Shown here piece by piece: positions 10,201 to 18,671 of a stretch of 64,000 bases of DNA. The notes below the pieces were generated by a model, which was given only the letters and a program-made list of their open reading frames with translations, had not been told where the DNA came from and did no database searches. Source of the DNA: Verrucomicrobiales bacterium. Its GTDB lineage: Bacteria; Verrucomicrobiota; Verrucomicrobiia; Limisphaerales; J093. Position 1 is the first letter of the stretch; the number at the start of each line of letters is the position of its first letter. The position numbers and the translations under genes were made by a program. The stretch covers positions 1 to 64,000 of the forward strand of contig JACKPW010000003.1 of assembly GCA_024233215.1 (NCBI GenBank), in the 5' to 3' direction.

Positions 10201-11603
10201 CTCGAATGCACGTTGACCTGCTCCGCCGCCAGCCATTCCACGCCGCAGGTGAAGCCGAAGCCGCCGCTCACGCTGGTGAGGGCACAGAGCCGGTTGCGCA
10301 GCAGGGACCACGCCCGCCCTTTTGCGCCGAGCCGGGCGTTGTCGTGCGTTTCGCTGTAGTGCACGTAGAGCCCGCGATCCCGGCTGCGCGCCAGGGCGTA
10401 GTCGAGATACCACGCCACCTGCGCGCCGGAGTAGTTTTGAAAGAGCTCCGAGTAGGCCCACTGCAGGTTGCCGCGAGTGAGCAGGGTTTCGGTGGCCTCC
10501 CATGAACCTCCGAGTCCCTCCAGCAGGAAAACGGTGTCCGGAAACTCCTGGCGCACGCGCGCAACGATGTAACGCCACACCTCCAGCGGCACCATGTAGC
10601 CCGCATCGCAGCGGAACCCGTCCACGCCGCGCCGGCACCATTCGAGGAGCGCGTCCGCGATGTAACGCCGCAGGCCGGGATGATCGTGGCGCAGTTCCAC
10701 GAGATCCTCCCACGTGTTGCCCCAGGCACCCGGGCTCTTGAACCGACCGTCCTCGATGCGCTCGAACCAGTCCGGCCGGTTCTCCCACAGCGTCGAGCCC
10801 CAGCCGGTGTGATTGATCACGATGTCGAGGAACAGGCGGCCTTCGCGGGCATGCACCGCCCGGGCCAGCTCGCGAAACTGATCCAGGCCGGTCGTCTTCT
10901 GGTCGAACTCCACCAGCGCCGGGTCGATTGCCAGCAGATCCTGACAGGCGTAGGGACTGCCAAAACGGCCGAAACGGGCGAACGTGGTGGGCGTGGGATG
11001 GACCGGCAGCAGATGCAGGATGCGGCAGCCCAGGCGATCGAAGATGTGCGGCAGTTCGTGCTGTAAATCGCGGAGTGTACCCGAGGGTGGGATGACCGTG
11101 TAACCCTGCTGGTCGAGCTTCTTCAATTCGTCTTCCAGCGGGCTCGGAACCGTGCTCCGGGCCTCCTTGCTGGGACCGAACATCCGGGGGAAGGCGCAGT
11201 AGATGAGGTTGGCGGTGCGGCAGATCGCCGGTTGAACCGAGATGCCGGCGTTCGGGCCGTCGGCCCAGTGTTGCCAGCCGTCGGGATCCACGGCATAGGC
11301 CTTCGCCTCGAACCAACCCACCTCCGCCAGGGGCAGTTCGAGCCGCCAGGCGCCATCGCGCCAGACCAGGGGGATGTCGCGCCACGACGCCAGCGTCGGC
11401 GGCTTGCCCTCGTCGACGGCGGCAATCGTCTCCGCCCGGAGCACCTGGGCCCGGCCGATGTTGGTCCGGAGAAAGGCACGCCACCCGGTGGGTTGGCTTC
11501 GCGAAGCCCCGTCGCGCAGGTCAAAGGCGACCCGATCCCCCACGAACCGCACCATTTGTTCCCCTGGTGCCGGAGTTTGCTTAAGTTCCATAATCAGCCC
11601 CAT
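7221..11603 (-). CDS. Glycogen debranching enzyme, GH13 plus amylo-1,6-glucosidase domains
   Basis: A 1460-residue cytoplasmic enzyme expected to remove alpha-1,6 branches from glycogen. An N-terminal beta-sandwich (about residues 20-130) precedes a GH13 barrel. The barrel shows DIVINHTG, the nucleophile Asp333 in FRCDAGY, the acid/base Glu362 in FLLEGLGG, and SETHDN for the third acid. A middle beta-rich domain (about 680-1000) and an alpha/alpha-barrel GDE_C domain (about 1050-1450) follow; the latter has WFLDWGRDTLI, HGENAANRETVDAPLWY and GYPVEIQALW. One chain thus carries both transferase-like and glucosidase modules, as in eukaryotic-style debranching proteins. A second Met at residue 5 is an equal start candidate. 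It has no operon partners. Confidence 0.88.
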   Translation of the reverse strand: MGLIMELKQTPAPGEQMVRFVGDRVAFDLRDGASRSQPTGWRAFLRTNIGRAQVLRAETIAAVDEGKPPTLASWRDIPLVWRDGAWRLELPLAEVGWFEAKAYAVDPDGWQHWADGPNAGISVQPAICRTANLIYCAFPRMFGPSKEARSTVPSPLEDELKKLDQQGYTVIPPSGTLRDLQHELPHIFDRLGCRILHLLPVHPTPTTFARFGRFGSPYACQDLLAIDPALVEFDQKTTGLDQFRELARAVHAREGRLFLDIVINHTGWGSTLWENRPDWFERIEDGRFKSPGAWGNTWEDLVELRHDHPGLRRYIADALLEWCRRGVDGFRCDAGYMVPLEVWRYIVARVRQEFPDTVFLLEGLGGSWEATETLLTRGNLQWAYSELFQNYSGAQVAWYLDYALARSRDRGLYVHYSETHDNARLGAKGRAWSLLRNRLCALTSVSGGFGFTCGVEWLAAEQVNVHSSRGLSWGNRENLIPELQALNRLLAEHPCFLDGATLTRLSGEEDPVFVLRRVAAGDSDVVLVLVNTDTDQPRKCRLEAASLREAGLLDPKDAAPHLLDLLGQDAPVIRPVGAGRLESTLAPGAAFCLARRRKPVGQGGAAYRARRAREAFALMALGRLLPVEQLGELELGRLGDWLDREPEAFLAAVARAGEPVPGSDSPELPALSEVLQPGGADYPQVIRWERGDARRVTPWPGNHWLLVVDDAPFRAVLKRGDVPTPERVESTPFTGGHLAAFWPGAGGDGEAALEMERYGTGDARVTARFRLLSGMPRLETPAVRAEIALLTNGVGGMARLPVDFGVVRSKYDCLLGANLHPRVPVDRHVLAKRARLWVNTDGFISPLDARNLVSFEAGPPARWRFRAHAGDGRTAEIEVEAAMPAGRNTTVLRFHRPSRHATTSRDLPPAADVRLTVRVDVEDRNFHQETKHNPGADHHFRSRTQTLARQPGFEFRPAPDRRLRVFCDAGRFHAQPEWCFNIPHPVEQSRGQEGSGDAFSPGWFELPLPGGAQATLVITAEAERVPVEVETPGKDEKVASAAESGPRFEALLRRACEAFVVRRDAGKTVIAGYPWFLDWGRDTLICARGLLAAGMQGEVLDLLKIFGRFEENGTLPNAIHGENAANRETVDAPLWYGLVCEELAALAGPGVYATCVEPGGRPLSEVIRSIAAGYLRGTPNGIRVDPDSALVWSPSHFTWMDTNHPAGTPREGYPVEIQALWIRLLQQLDRLDAAPAKEPWAALAARALESFQTLFWLESRGWLADELVAPAGRSAANAQPRDALRSNCLLPVALGLITGDKAQRMVRAAQRWLLVPGALRSLAPLAVHPPLPVLSADGHPLNDPARPYWGRYEGDEDTRRKPAYHNGTAWTWPHPVFCEALARAWDFSAPAVAAARACLAGMDQLLREGCAGQLPEIIDGDAPHAQRGCDAQAWGATEALRVWRLLSPDRGRPATKADRG

Positions 11604-11731
11604 GTCGCTAGCCCAGCCTCATCCACCCATCGAACGAGGCGGAGTATAGGCCCGAACACCACCGATGGGAATGCGGAGCATGCGCGCTCTGCGGTCTCGA
11701 CAGGTGAACCACCAACCGCTAGAGGGTGCCC

Positions 11732-12154
11732 ATGCTTGAATACGCCGTTGACAGGGCGCTGACGGTCGAGGCTTACCGCGATCTGCTGATCCGTTCCACG
11801 CTCGGGGAACGGCGACCGGTGGAGCATCCGGACTGCCTGGCGCGGATGGTGGCGGCGCCTGCACTCAATGTGACCTGTTGGGATGGCGAACAACTGGTGG
11901 GGCTCGCCCGATCCCTGACGGACTACAGCTTCTCCTGTTACCTCGCCGACCTCGCCGTGGACCGGGCCCATCAACGCAGTGGAATCGGCCGGGAACTGGT
12001 GCGGCGTACGCGCGACCGACTCGGCCCGCACTGCTCGATCATTCTGCTGGCGGCTCCAATGGCGGACAGCTACTACGGCCCGCTGGGTTTCAAGCGGCAT
12101 GAGCGGGCCTGGGTGCTGGAGGCCAATCACGGCCCAATCGGACGGGCGCGGTAA
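11732..12154 (+). CDS. GNAT-family N-acetyltransferase
   Basis: A 140-residue single-domain acetyltransferase. The acetyl-CoA binding motif reads VDRAHQRSGIGRELV, preceded by the beta-4 strand CYLADLAV and followed by ADSYYGPLGF, which is the usual end of GNAT proteins. The ATG at 11732 is chosen because AGAGGG lies at good distance before it. A GTG two codons earlier is possible. Its 3' end overlaps by 28 bases the end of the convergent gene at 12127-14460. The substrate cannot be predicted. Confidence 0.85.
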   Translation: MLEYAVDRALTVEAYRDLLIRSTLGERRPVEHPDCLARMVAAPALNVTCWDGEQLVGLARSLTDYSFSCYLADLAVDRAHQRSGIGRELVRRTRDRLGPHCSIILLAAPMADSYYGPLGFKRHERAWVLEANHGPIGRAR

Positions 12155-14460
12155 AACCGGACCGCAATCCCATCCTCCGGGACGTCCTCGAACTCGAGTG
12201 CACCCTCGACCAATCCCACCGGCGCAATCTCCCGCCAGTGGCGAAGGTCGTTCGAACATTCCACCACGACCAACTGACCAACCCCGCCTTGGATGCGGAG
12301 TCGCACCGGCTCACCCGGAGGCAGCACCGCCCCGTTGCGGGGGCGGGCGATCATCACCCGCGGTGGCAGATTGCCAGGTTCGGTGCTGTCGTGAATGACG
12401 ATTTCCGCCCGACCCGGCTGGCCCACGCGGTAGCAGGCCGGCGGGGGCGGGTAGATGGCCGGACACTCGGGCGGAACCAATTCGAACACGACGCTCTCCG
12501 GCCCCTCGGCCCATTCATCGGGCATCGCGATCACCGGGATTTCCAACCGCGACTGACCGGCTTCCAACGCCAAATCCCGGGGCAGCTCAAAGTAGTCCTT
12601 TCCCCCGGTCGCCGTGCCGCCCAACTGGAAGTAGACCGGCACTTTCACGTCCAGAGGTCCGGCGATGCGTTCGATGACAAACGCAGCAGGCGCAGGATCC
12701 ACGAGAGGCCCCGGTTCCGCCGTGGCAGGATGGGGTGCCGTAACCGTGAGCACGACCTGCTCGAAGGCCGGCTCCACGAGGAAGGGCACCGGTTCGGAAA
12801 CGACCCGTTCCCCGGCGCTGTCGACGGCGACCGCCCGCAGCACGTGTTCGCCGGGCGGAGGGTTCTCCCATTCGACGTGATGGTCGATGCGGGTGCCGGG
12901 TGGCGGAGCGACGAAGAAGTTGATTTCCGACACACCGACACGCGTCTCACGATCAAACACCTCGACCCGCGCGATGTACCCGTCGGGATCCGTGGCCACG
13001 ATGTCGATGGGCAGGGTCTCACCGGCCGGCCAGACCACTCCGGGCGGCGGATGCAGGATCACCAGTTCCGCGACGGAGGGTGAATCGTTGTCGTGGATGA
13101 CGACCGTGGCGCGCGCCTGGTCCGGATCGATGACGTACGGCTGTTCGAGTGCGGGCCCGGCGCCCTCTTCGGCAAGCCCGGGAACGCCACCGGCCGGCAA
13201 GGGAAACGGCCCCAACTCCGCGACCACTGTCTCGACACCCTCGCTGTCGAGGTCGTCCAGGGCGCCCACCAGCACCTCCAGGGTTTCCTGACCGGCCGGA
13301 ATCGTGAAGGTGGAGAACGGCGATTCCGGCGTGGGCTCCAGGAGGTAGTCCTGCCCGACTGCGGCCGTGCCGCCGAATTCGCACACCACGGCCAGCGGTT
13401 CGTCGACCGACCCCGTGCGCGAGATGACGAACCGCCCTGGTTGCACACGCACTTCGGGTGAAGGCTCGGTGGTTTCCGGCACGGTGGCGCGAATGCTGAC
13501 CAGCGGCTTCACCGGCGGCGGCGCATCCAGACGCGCGACCAGTTCCAGGTCAAAGCTCAGGTCGCTGCTCGCCGGATTGTTCTGATGGACTTCAACGGCG
13601 ATCCAGTTCGGTCCGGCCCGAAGAGCGTGCGGGGCCACTTCAAACGTGTGCCAGGCGTTCTCGTCATCCCCTCCCGCCGCCTGGGTGGCCGGGGTCTCGA
13701 AGGTCAACTCGCCGGGTGGCAGGTTGTCGCGCAGCAACTCGATGCCGTTCAGGTACACCGCCGCGGCGTCGTCCCGGACCAGCTTCAACCGGAGGGCGGC
13801 CGCACCAAGATCAGCCGGCGCATCAAGCCGGCGGCGGAAATAGGCCGTCATCGGATACGGCGGGCCGCCATCGCGGGTGAGGGTTGCCTCGTCGCCGTCG
13901 CCATAACCCAGCTGCGCCGGGCCGGCGGGCCATTCGGGCATCTCCAAGTCGTCCGCGTTCACCTGCCAATCACCTGGCGGCGGACCTTCCTGGTTCCAGA
14001 AGTGCCAGACCGATCCGGCGGGCAGGAGCAGCCGCTCACCCGGAGGCAGTGCCACGATGACCGGCACGATCTCGGAACGGACAAGGTCGCCGACCAGGTC
14101 CTCCGCCAACGCCTGAACCCGGTATTCGCCGACGGGCACGTTCTCCCAGACGAACCGAAACGGATTCATCGGGCCCATGCTCCGGGAATCCCCCTCGACC
14201 GTGCCGACAGGCTCGTTGTTCGCGAAGAAATCGACCCGCGTCACCCATCCGTCGGGATCGCCCACGTCCGGGAGCAGCACCACTGTCGCCGGTGCCACTT
14301 GCGCTCCATCCGCGAAGACGACGAGTTGAACCGCAGGAAGTGCGACCGGCACTTCGCCACCGCCGCCCGGGCTGGTGTCGGGGAGGGCGGAGGCCATCCC
14401 GGCCAGGGGGATGACTAACGCAGCAAGCGCGGCTGGAACTGTCGGTCTTGTCTTGTTCAT
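12127..14460 (-). CDS. Exported protein with Ig-like and Calx-beta domains
   Basis: A 777-residue secreted protein with no catalytic motif. The signal peptide is MNKTRPTVPAALAALVIPLAG. It is followed by an Ig-like domain (VTRVDFFANNEPVGTVEG), a beta-sandwich with YFRRRLDAP and VYLNGIELLRDNLP that resembles domains found beside exported hydrolases, a first Calx-beta domain (FGGTAAVGQDY, HDNDSP), a second Ig-like domain and a second Calx-beta domain (LGGTATGGKDYF). It ends in a beta-sandwich closing in VRFYRARP, a common C-terminus in Verrucomicrobiota. The start is fixed by GGAGAGG before the ATG, although the frame is open to 14649. A role in surface adhesion or matrix is inferred only. Confidence 0.8.
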   Translation of the reverse strand: MNKTRPTVPAALAALVIPLAGMASALPDTSPGGGGEVPVALPAVQLVVFADGAQVAPATVVLLPDVGDPDGWVTRVDFFANNEPVGTVEGDSRSMGPMNPFRFVWENVPVGEYRVQALAEDLVGDLVRSEIVPVIVALPPGERLLLPAGSVWHFWNQEGPPPGDWQVNADDLEMPEWPAGPAQLGYGDGDEATLTRDGGPPYPMTAYFRRRLDAPADLGAAALRLKLVRDDAAAVYLNGIELLRDNLPPGELTFETPATQAAGGDDENAWHTFEVAPHALRAGPNWIAVEVHQNNPASSDLSFDLELVARLDAPPPVKPLVSIRATVPETTEPSPEVRVQPGRFVISRTGSVDEPLAVVCEFGGTAAVGQDYLLEPTPESPFSTFTIPAGQETLEVLVGALDDLDSEGVETVVAELGPFPLPAGGVPGLAEEGAGPALEQPYVIDPDQARATVVIHDNDSPSVAELVILHPPPGVVWPAGETLPIDIVATDPDGYIARVEVFDRETRVGVSEINFFVAPPPGTRIDHHVEWENPPPGEHVLRAVAVDSAGERVVSEPVPFLVEPAFEQVVLTVTAPHPATAEPGPLVDPAPAAFVIERIAGPLDVKVPVYFQLGGTATGGKDYFELPRDLALEAGQSRLEIPVIAMPDEWAEGPESVVFELVPPECPAIYPPPPACYRVGQPGRAEIVIHDSTEPGNLPPRVMIARPRNGAVLPPGEPVRLRIQGGVGQLVVVECSNDLRHWREIAPVGLVEGALEFEDVPEDGIAVRFYRARPIGP

Positions 14461-14623
14461 GGCGATGCCTCTCCTCGCCGGGCGACCCGCCACATCCGAA
14501 TCGCCGGCCTTCCGGGCGAGAGGAGCACGATTTGCGCCGGGGCGCCCGCTTGGACGAACTCCGCAATTCATCGCCCCTCCACCCTTAAAGGTCAATGTGC
14601 CAAATGGCTTCGGCGGCGGGCAA

Positions 14624-16168
14624 TCACGACACTCGGGCACCCTCCGCAAGGGCCAACCGGCTCCGTTTTCGCCCGTAGAGCAGGTAGATCACCAGGCCGA
14701 TCGCCAGCCAGACCACGAAACGCACCCAGGTGCGGGATGGCAGCGACACCATCAGGTAGGTGCAGGAGAGGACTGCCAGCAACGGCACCACCGGCACCCA
14801 CGGGGTCCGAAACGGCCGCGGACGATCCGGTTCCCGCCGGCGCAACACCACCACCCCGACCGCCACCAGCACGAACGCGAACAAGGTCCCGATGTTCGTC
14901 AGTTCGAGCATTTCATCGAGGTTGCTCACCGCCGAGAATCCGGCCACGAAGATCCCGGTCAGGATCGTCGTCACGTGAGGGGTCCGAAAGCGCGGATGCA
15001 CCTTCGCGGCCCAACCGGGCAACAGACCGTCCCGCGCCATCGAGAAGAAGATGCGCGTTTGACCGATCTGAAAGACGAACAACACGGAAGTCGTAGCCAC
15101 CACGGCTCCCACCGCAATGATGGCGGCCGCCCATTGCATGCCGAGGTTCGAGAAGACCGCGGCCAGCGGTTCGGTGCTGGTCAGGGTGTCCCACTTCGCC
15201 ATGCCGGTGAGCACGAGAGCGACCACCACGTAGATCACCGCGCAGACGATGAGGCTGGCAATGATGCTTCGGGGCATGTCGCGCTGCGGGTTGCGCGCCT
15301 CCTCGGCGGTCGTGGAAATGGCGTCGAAGCCGATGTAGGCGAAGAAGATGATCGCCGCGGCGCTGGAGATGCCCTTGAGCCCGTGCGGGGCGAAGGGGTG
15401 CCAGTTCTCGGGTTTGATGTAGAACGCACCGAGAACGACGAAGAAGGCGATGATGACCAGCTTCACGATCACCATGGTGGTGTTGAACCGCGCACTTTCG
15501 CGGATGCCCCGGACCAGCACCCAGGTGATCCCCACCGTCACCAGCGCAGCGGGCAGGTTCAGCACCAACGGCAGGCCAAACAGGTGGGGGGCATTGGTCA
15601 GCGCGTCGGCGTATCTCAGGGTCGACGGATCCAGCGCAGCCAGGAGATCCGGATTCCCGGCCGCCTGCGCCACTTGCGCTGCCGCCTGCTGGGCGGTGCG
15701 CCAGTCCACCCCCAGCCAGACCGGCCATTCCCATCCGAAACTGCGCAACAGTTCCTGGAGATAACCCGACCAACTGATGGCGACCGCCACGTTGCCGATG
15801 GCGTATTCGAGGATGAGGTCCCAGCCAATGATCCAGGCAATCACCTCGCCCAGCGTGGCGTAGGCGTAGGTGTAGGCCGATCCCGCCACCGGAACGAGGG
15901 CGGCAAACTCCGCGTAACAGAGGGCGGCGAACCCGCAGGTGACCGCCACCAGAACGAACGAGATCGCCACGGCCGGCCCGGCCCCGATGTGCTCACTTCC
16001 CCCCGCGGCGGCCGAACCCACGCTGGCGAAAATGCCCGCCCCAATCATCGCCCCGATACCGAGCGCGGTGAGTTGGGTGGCGCTCAGGGCCCGACGCAAT
16101 TGCACGCCCTCGCGGTTGGTGTCCGCCACCAACACGTCCATCGGTTTGGTTCGCCAGCGGTTTGCCAT
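14624..16168 (-). CDS. APC-superfamily amino acid permease
   Basis: A 514-residue inner-membrane transporter with 12 or more hydrophobic helices. It is closest in style to the cationic amino acid transporter (CAT/YfnA) group. The first helix has the APC signature GIGAMIGAGIFASVGSAAA, and IIFFAYIGFDAISTTAEEARNPQRDMP is the well-known loop after helix 6 of this family. The ATG at 16168 is selected because AGGTG lies before it and the helix-1 region starts about 30 residues later. A hairpin terminator of the upstream pseudopilin-like gene separates the two, so it is probably transcribed alone. Confidence 0.9.
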   Translation of the reverse strand: MANRWRTKPMDVLVADTNREGVQLRRALSATQLTALGIGAMIGAGIFASVGSAAAGGSEHIGAGPAVAISFVLVAVTCGFAALCYAEFAALVPVAGSAYTYAYATLGEVIAWIIGWDLILEYAIGNVAVAISWSGYLQELLRSFGWEWPVWLGVDWRTAQQAAAQVAQAAGNPDLLAALDPSTLRYADALTNAPHLFGLPLVLNLPAALVTVGITWVLVRGIRESARFNTTMVIVKLVIIAFFVVLGAFYIKPENWHPFAPHGLKGISSAAAIIFFAYIGFDAISTTAEEARNPQRDMPRSIIASLIVCAVIYVVVALVLTGMAKWDTLTSTEPLAAVFSNLGMQWAAAIIAVGAVVATTSVLFVFQIGQTRIFFSMARDGLLPGWAAKVHPRFRTPHVTTILTGIFVAGFSAVSNLDEMLELTNIGTLFAFVLVAVGVVVLRRREPDRPRPFRTPWVPVVPLLAVLSCTYLMVSLPSRTWVRFVVWLAIGLVIYLLYGRKRSRLALAEGARVS

Positions 16169-16255
16169 GTCACCTGGGGGCCCCGTCATGCGGCCCGGCC
16201 CGGCATGGTGGGTGACAGCACACCGCGAAGCAAGCGATGGATCAACCAAGCGACA

Positions 16256-16279
16256 ACGCCGCGAGCGAACTCGCGGCGT
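16256..16279 (-). terminator. Hairpin with UUCG tetraloop after the pseudopilin-like gene
   Basis: A perfect 10-base stem (16256-16265 with 16270-16279) closes a TTCG loop on the minus strand. It sits 30 bases after the stop codon at 16310. Only a weak T-rich tail follows. Confidence 0.6.
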
Positions 16280-16309
16280 CATGCGTCAGCCTGGGAGGCG
16301 AGGCTGGAC

Positions 16310-17149
16310 TCAGGGCATCCGGACGGTGGCGTGGTTCTGCAGCCACACGACGTCGGGATTGTTGGGCGTCGAGTAGTTGTGGCTGTGCCAGTCGGTAACC
16401 TGAGGGTTGTAGGTGCGCTCGTCGCTCCAGCTGTGCACCTCGGCATGGCCGTCCGCGAAGGCCACGGTGCTCCGGTTGCGGTGGTAATTCGCCGGGATGT
16501 GGTAGAAGGCGGGGCTGTTCATGATGATCCCGAAGAAGGGCCGGCAGATGCTCTCGGAGTGAATCTCCATGAACACGAACAGGTCCGTGGGCCCCATGTT
16601 GCCGTAGTCCCCGCTCTTCCGGAACACCCGGTAACCGGGCACCGGGTTGTTGCGGTAGGTGGCCCCGCGCCAACCGACGTGGGAGTTCATCCCGTAGCTG
16701 CGCACCACCTGCTGTTTCTTGCCGCCGATCGTCACCATGGTGCGGTCCGACGGACAGCGGTAGATGTCGGGGCTCTGCAGGTAAGGTCCGAAGAGCGAGT
16801 ATCGGGGGTCCGTCAGCAGGAAGACATTCGTGTTGTCCGTCAGGTTCCCCTCGAAACTGCCGCCCACCCAGGTCTTGGGATAATTGGCGTCGGCGGCGTT
16901 GTTGTTGACGGCGAAACTTTCCTGGTAGTCGCCGGCATACATCGTCCAGATGATGCCCAACTGCTTCAGGTTGCTCATGCAACTGATGGCCTGGGCCTTC
17001 GACTTCGCCCGCGAAAGTGCGGGCAAGAGCATCCCGGCCAGGATGGCGATGATGGCAATCACCACCAGCAACTCGATGAGGGTAAAGGCGGCGGGACTCC
17101 GGCGACATGCGTGACGGCGTCCGACAAGGGTAGGTATCCGGTGATTCAT
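16310..17149 (-). CDS. Type II pseudopilin-like protein (prepilin N-methylation signal)
   Basis: A 279-residue protein. The prepilin-peptidase signal AFTLIELLVVIAIIAILAG begins at about residue 21, followed by the MLLPALSRAKSKAQAISCMSNLKQLG segment characteristic of the large Planctomycetota/Verrucomicrobiota/Lentisphaerota pseudopilin family. The C-terminal part contains VAFADGHAEVHSW, the H-X9-DG-type end typical of this family. Such proteins are abundant in these phyla and are thought to be exported by a type II secretion or pilus machinery, with functions mostly unknown. The ATG at 17149 is preferred for its GGAG. An ATG 13 codons earlier is also possible. Confidence 0.85.
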   Translation of the reverse strand: MNHRIPTLVGRRHACRRSPAAFTLIELLVVIAIIAILAGMLLPALSRAKSKAQAISCMSNLKQLGIIWTMYAGDYQESFAVNNNAADANYPKTWVGGSFEGNLTDNTNVFLLTDPRYSLFGPYLQSPDIYRCPSDRTMVTIGGKKQQVVRSYGMNSHVGWRGATYRNNPVPGYRVFRKSGDYGNMGPTDLFVFMEIHSESICRPFFGIIMNSPAFYHIPANYHRNRSTVAFADGHAEVHSWSDERTYNPQVTDWHSHNYSTPNNPDVVWLQNHATVRMP

Positions 17150-17284
17150 CAGCTTTGCTCCGAGCAGGCGGTCCCACTGGACCGGCATGCTTCGCGTGCC
17201 GCATTCTTGATCAATCCGCGCCCGGATTACAAGTGGGCGTTCAGAAGCACAGCAAATCCCGGAGCGTGGGAAGTCCGGCGAGGA

Positions 17285-18547
17285 TCATCCCACATAGGGA
17301 ATCGTCAGCGGCCCCTGGGGCAGCACCGCCACCCGGGCCTCGGGACCCCGACCCGCCAACTCGGCGCTGACCGTCGCGGCGATGTCGGGACAGGATTCCA
17401 GGAAACATCCCTGAACCGATGCCTCGTCCAACGTGCTGTGAAGCAACACCCTGGCCCGCGCCTGGATCAGCGCCTGGATGTGCGCCTGCCACTGCTCGGG
17501 TCGCACAAAACCCGGCGTCGCCAGCAGGGCGAGGATTTCCTCCGGCGACGACGTTTCCTGGTAGAACTTGTCCAGCGGACTCCCGGCGGGCACGCCTTCC
17601 CGGCATTCGCAGGCCAGGATCAACAGCCCCCCCTCCTTGAGAATCCGGGCCCCGGCGCTCATCCCCTTCACGCCCTGGTACAGGTTCAGGTCCAGCGGAT
17701 AGCCGCTGTTGGTGGTGACCACGACGTCAAACGGCGCCTCCACCCGCTGCATCGCGGCCTGGCGAACGAACTCGATTCCCACCCTGTGCGCCTCGATCAG
17801 GTCGCCTGCAAACACCCCGGTGATCTCGCGTTCCTCGTTCAACGCAACGTTGAGCAGAAAGCTCGGCCCCACCCGCAACGCGATGTCCCGCAATTCCTCC
17901 CACAGCGGATTCCCTTCGGTGATGCCGAACGTGGCCCGGGCATCACCGATGTTGGCCGCCCCGTGGTTGCTCATGACGGTCTCCAGGCCCGCACATCCGG
18001 GCATGATGCCCTTCGGACCGCCGCTGAACCCGGCGAAGAAATGCGGCTCGATGAACCCCGTGATGATCCGGACGTCCGCCTCCACCACGTGCCGGTTGAT
18101 CCGCGCGGGAACCCCGGACCGGGTCCGACCCACCTCCACCAACGAGGCCGTGTCGTGACAATCGTGGTTGAGCACCCGGTACTTCGCCACCACCTCGGGG
18201 GTCAACAGTCGCTCCAGTTCGGCCGGCGTGTTCGGACGATGCGTGCCGGTGGAATTCAACAGCGTGATGTTCCCGACCGGCACAGGCTCCAGCTCCGCCA
18301 GCAGCCACGGGATGAGCCGGTGGTTCGGGGTGGCCCGGGTCAGGTCGGTGAACACGATGCAGACGCTTTGGTCAGGGCGGACACTGTCGCGTAACGGGGC
18401 GGCGGCGACGGGTTTGCGCAGCGCCTCCAGAACGGCCGCCCGCTCGTCCGGCAACCCGGCGGTGTGGGAGGGGCGGATCACCGTGGTCCGGTCCTCCGGG
18501 AATTCGACCGGCAACCAGCCTTCCCCGTAAGCAAGATTCACTTTCAT
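17285..18547 (-). CDS. larA: LarA-type nickel-dependent lactate racemase family protein
   Basis: A 420-residue member of the LarA/DUF2088 family, which racemises or epimerises alpha-hydroxy acids with a nickel-pincer nucleotide cofactor. Visible family motifs are FTDLTRATPNH near residue 75, STGTHRPN, NHDCHD, and GFIEPHFFAGFSGGPKGIMPG with the cofactor-tethering Lys. The cofactor makers LarB, LarC and LarE are not in the window. It is divergent from the RhaT-like operon with 124 bases between starts. L-rhamnose and L-fucose breakdown can yield L-lactate, so lactate racemisation would fit, but other hydroxy acids are equally possible. The family call is firm; the substrate is inferred. Confidence 0.85.
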   Translation of the reverse strand: MKVNLAYGEGWLPVEFPEDRTTVIRPSHTAGLPDERAAVLEALRKPVAAAPLRDSVRPDQSVCIVFTDLTRATPNHRLIPWLLAELEPVPVGNITLLNSTGTHRPNTPAELERLLTPEVVAKYRVLNHDCHDTASLVEVGRTRSGVPARINRHVVEADVRIITGFIEPHFFAGFSGGPKGIMPGCAGLETVMSNHGAANIGDARATFGITEGNPLWEELRDIALRVGPSFLLNVALNEEREITGVFAGDLIEAHRVGIEFVRQAAMQRVEAPFDVVVTTNSGYPLDLNLYQGVKGMSAGARILKEGGLLILACECREGVPAGSPLDKFYQETSSPEEILALLATPGFVRPEQWQAHIQALIQARARVLLHSTLDEASVQGCFLESCPDIAATVSAELAGRGPEARVAVLPQGPLTIPYVG

Positions 18548-18626
18548 AAGCGTGCTGCTGGGCGTTGTAGCGCGGCACCCCGCACCGGGCCAAGGAAGAA
18601 AGACCGGGGGGACGAAACATGCTGGC

Positions 18627-18655
18627 TTGAGTCGGCGCCGGGCAATGCGCATGAT
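18627..18655 (+). promoter_or_regulatory. Possible promoter of the RhaT-like operon
   Basis: TTGAGT at 18627-18632 and CATGAT at 18650-18655 are 17 bases apart. Each matches the sigma-70 consensus at four of six positions, and they end 17 bases before the ATG at 18672. The assignment rests on sequence likeness and spacing only. Confidence 0.25.
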
Positions 18656-18671
18656 CCCGGCTTCAGCGCAT

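Noticed and set aside
7767..10505. A 912-codon open frame on the plus strand.
   Set aside because: It is antisense to the debranching enzyme, whose protein motifs are clear.
14375..18394. A 1339-codon open frame on the plus strand.
   Set aside because: It lies opposite four well supported minus-strand genes, is rich in His, Arg, Gly and Gln, and has no family motif; it is a GC-driven shadow.
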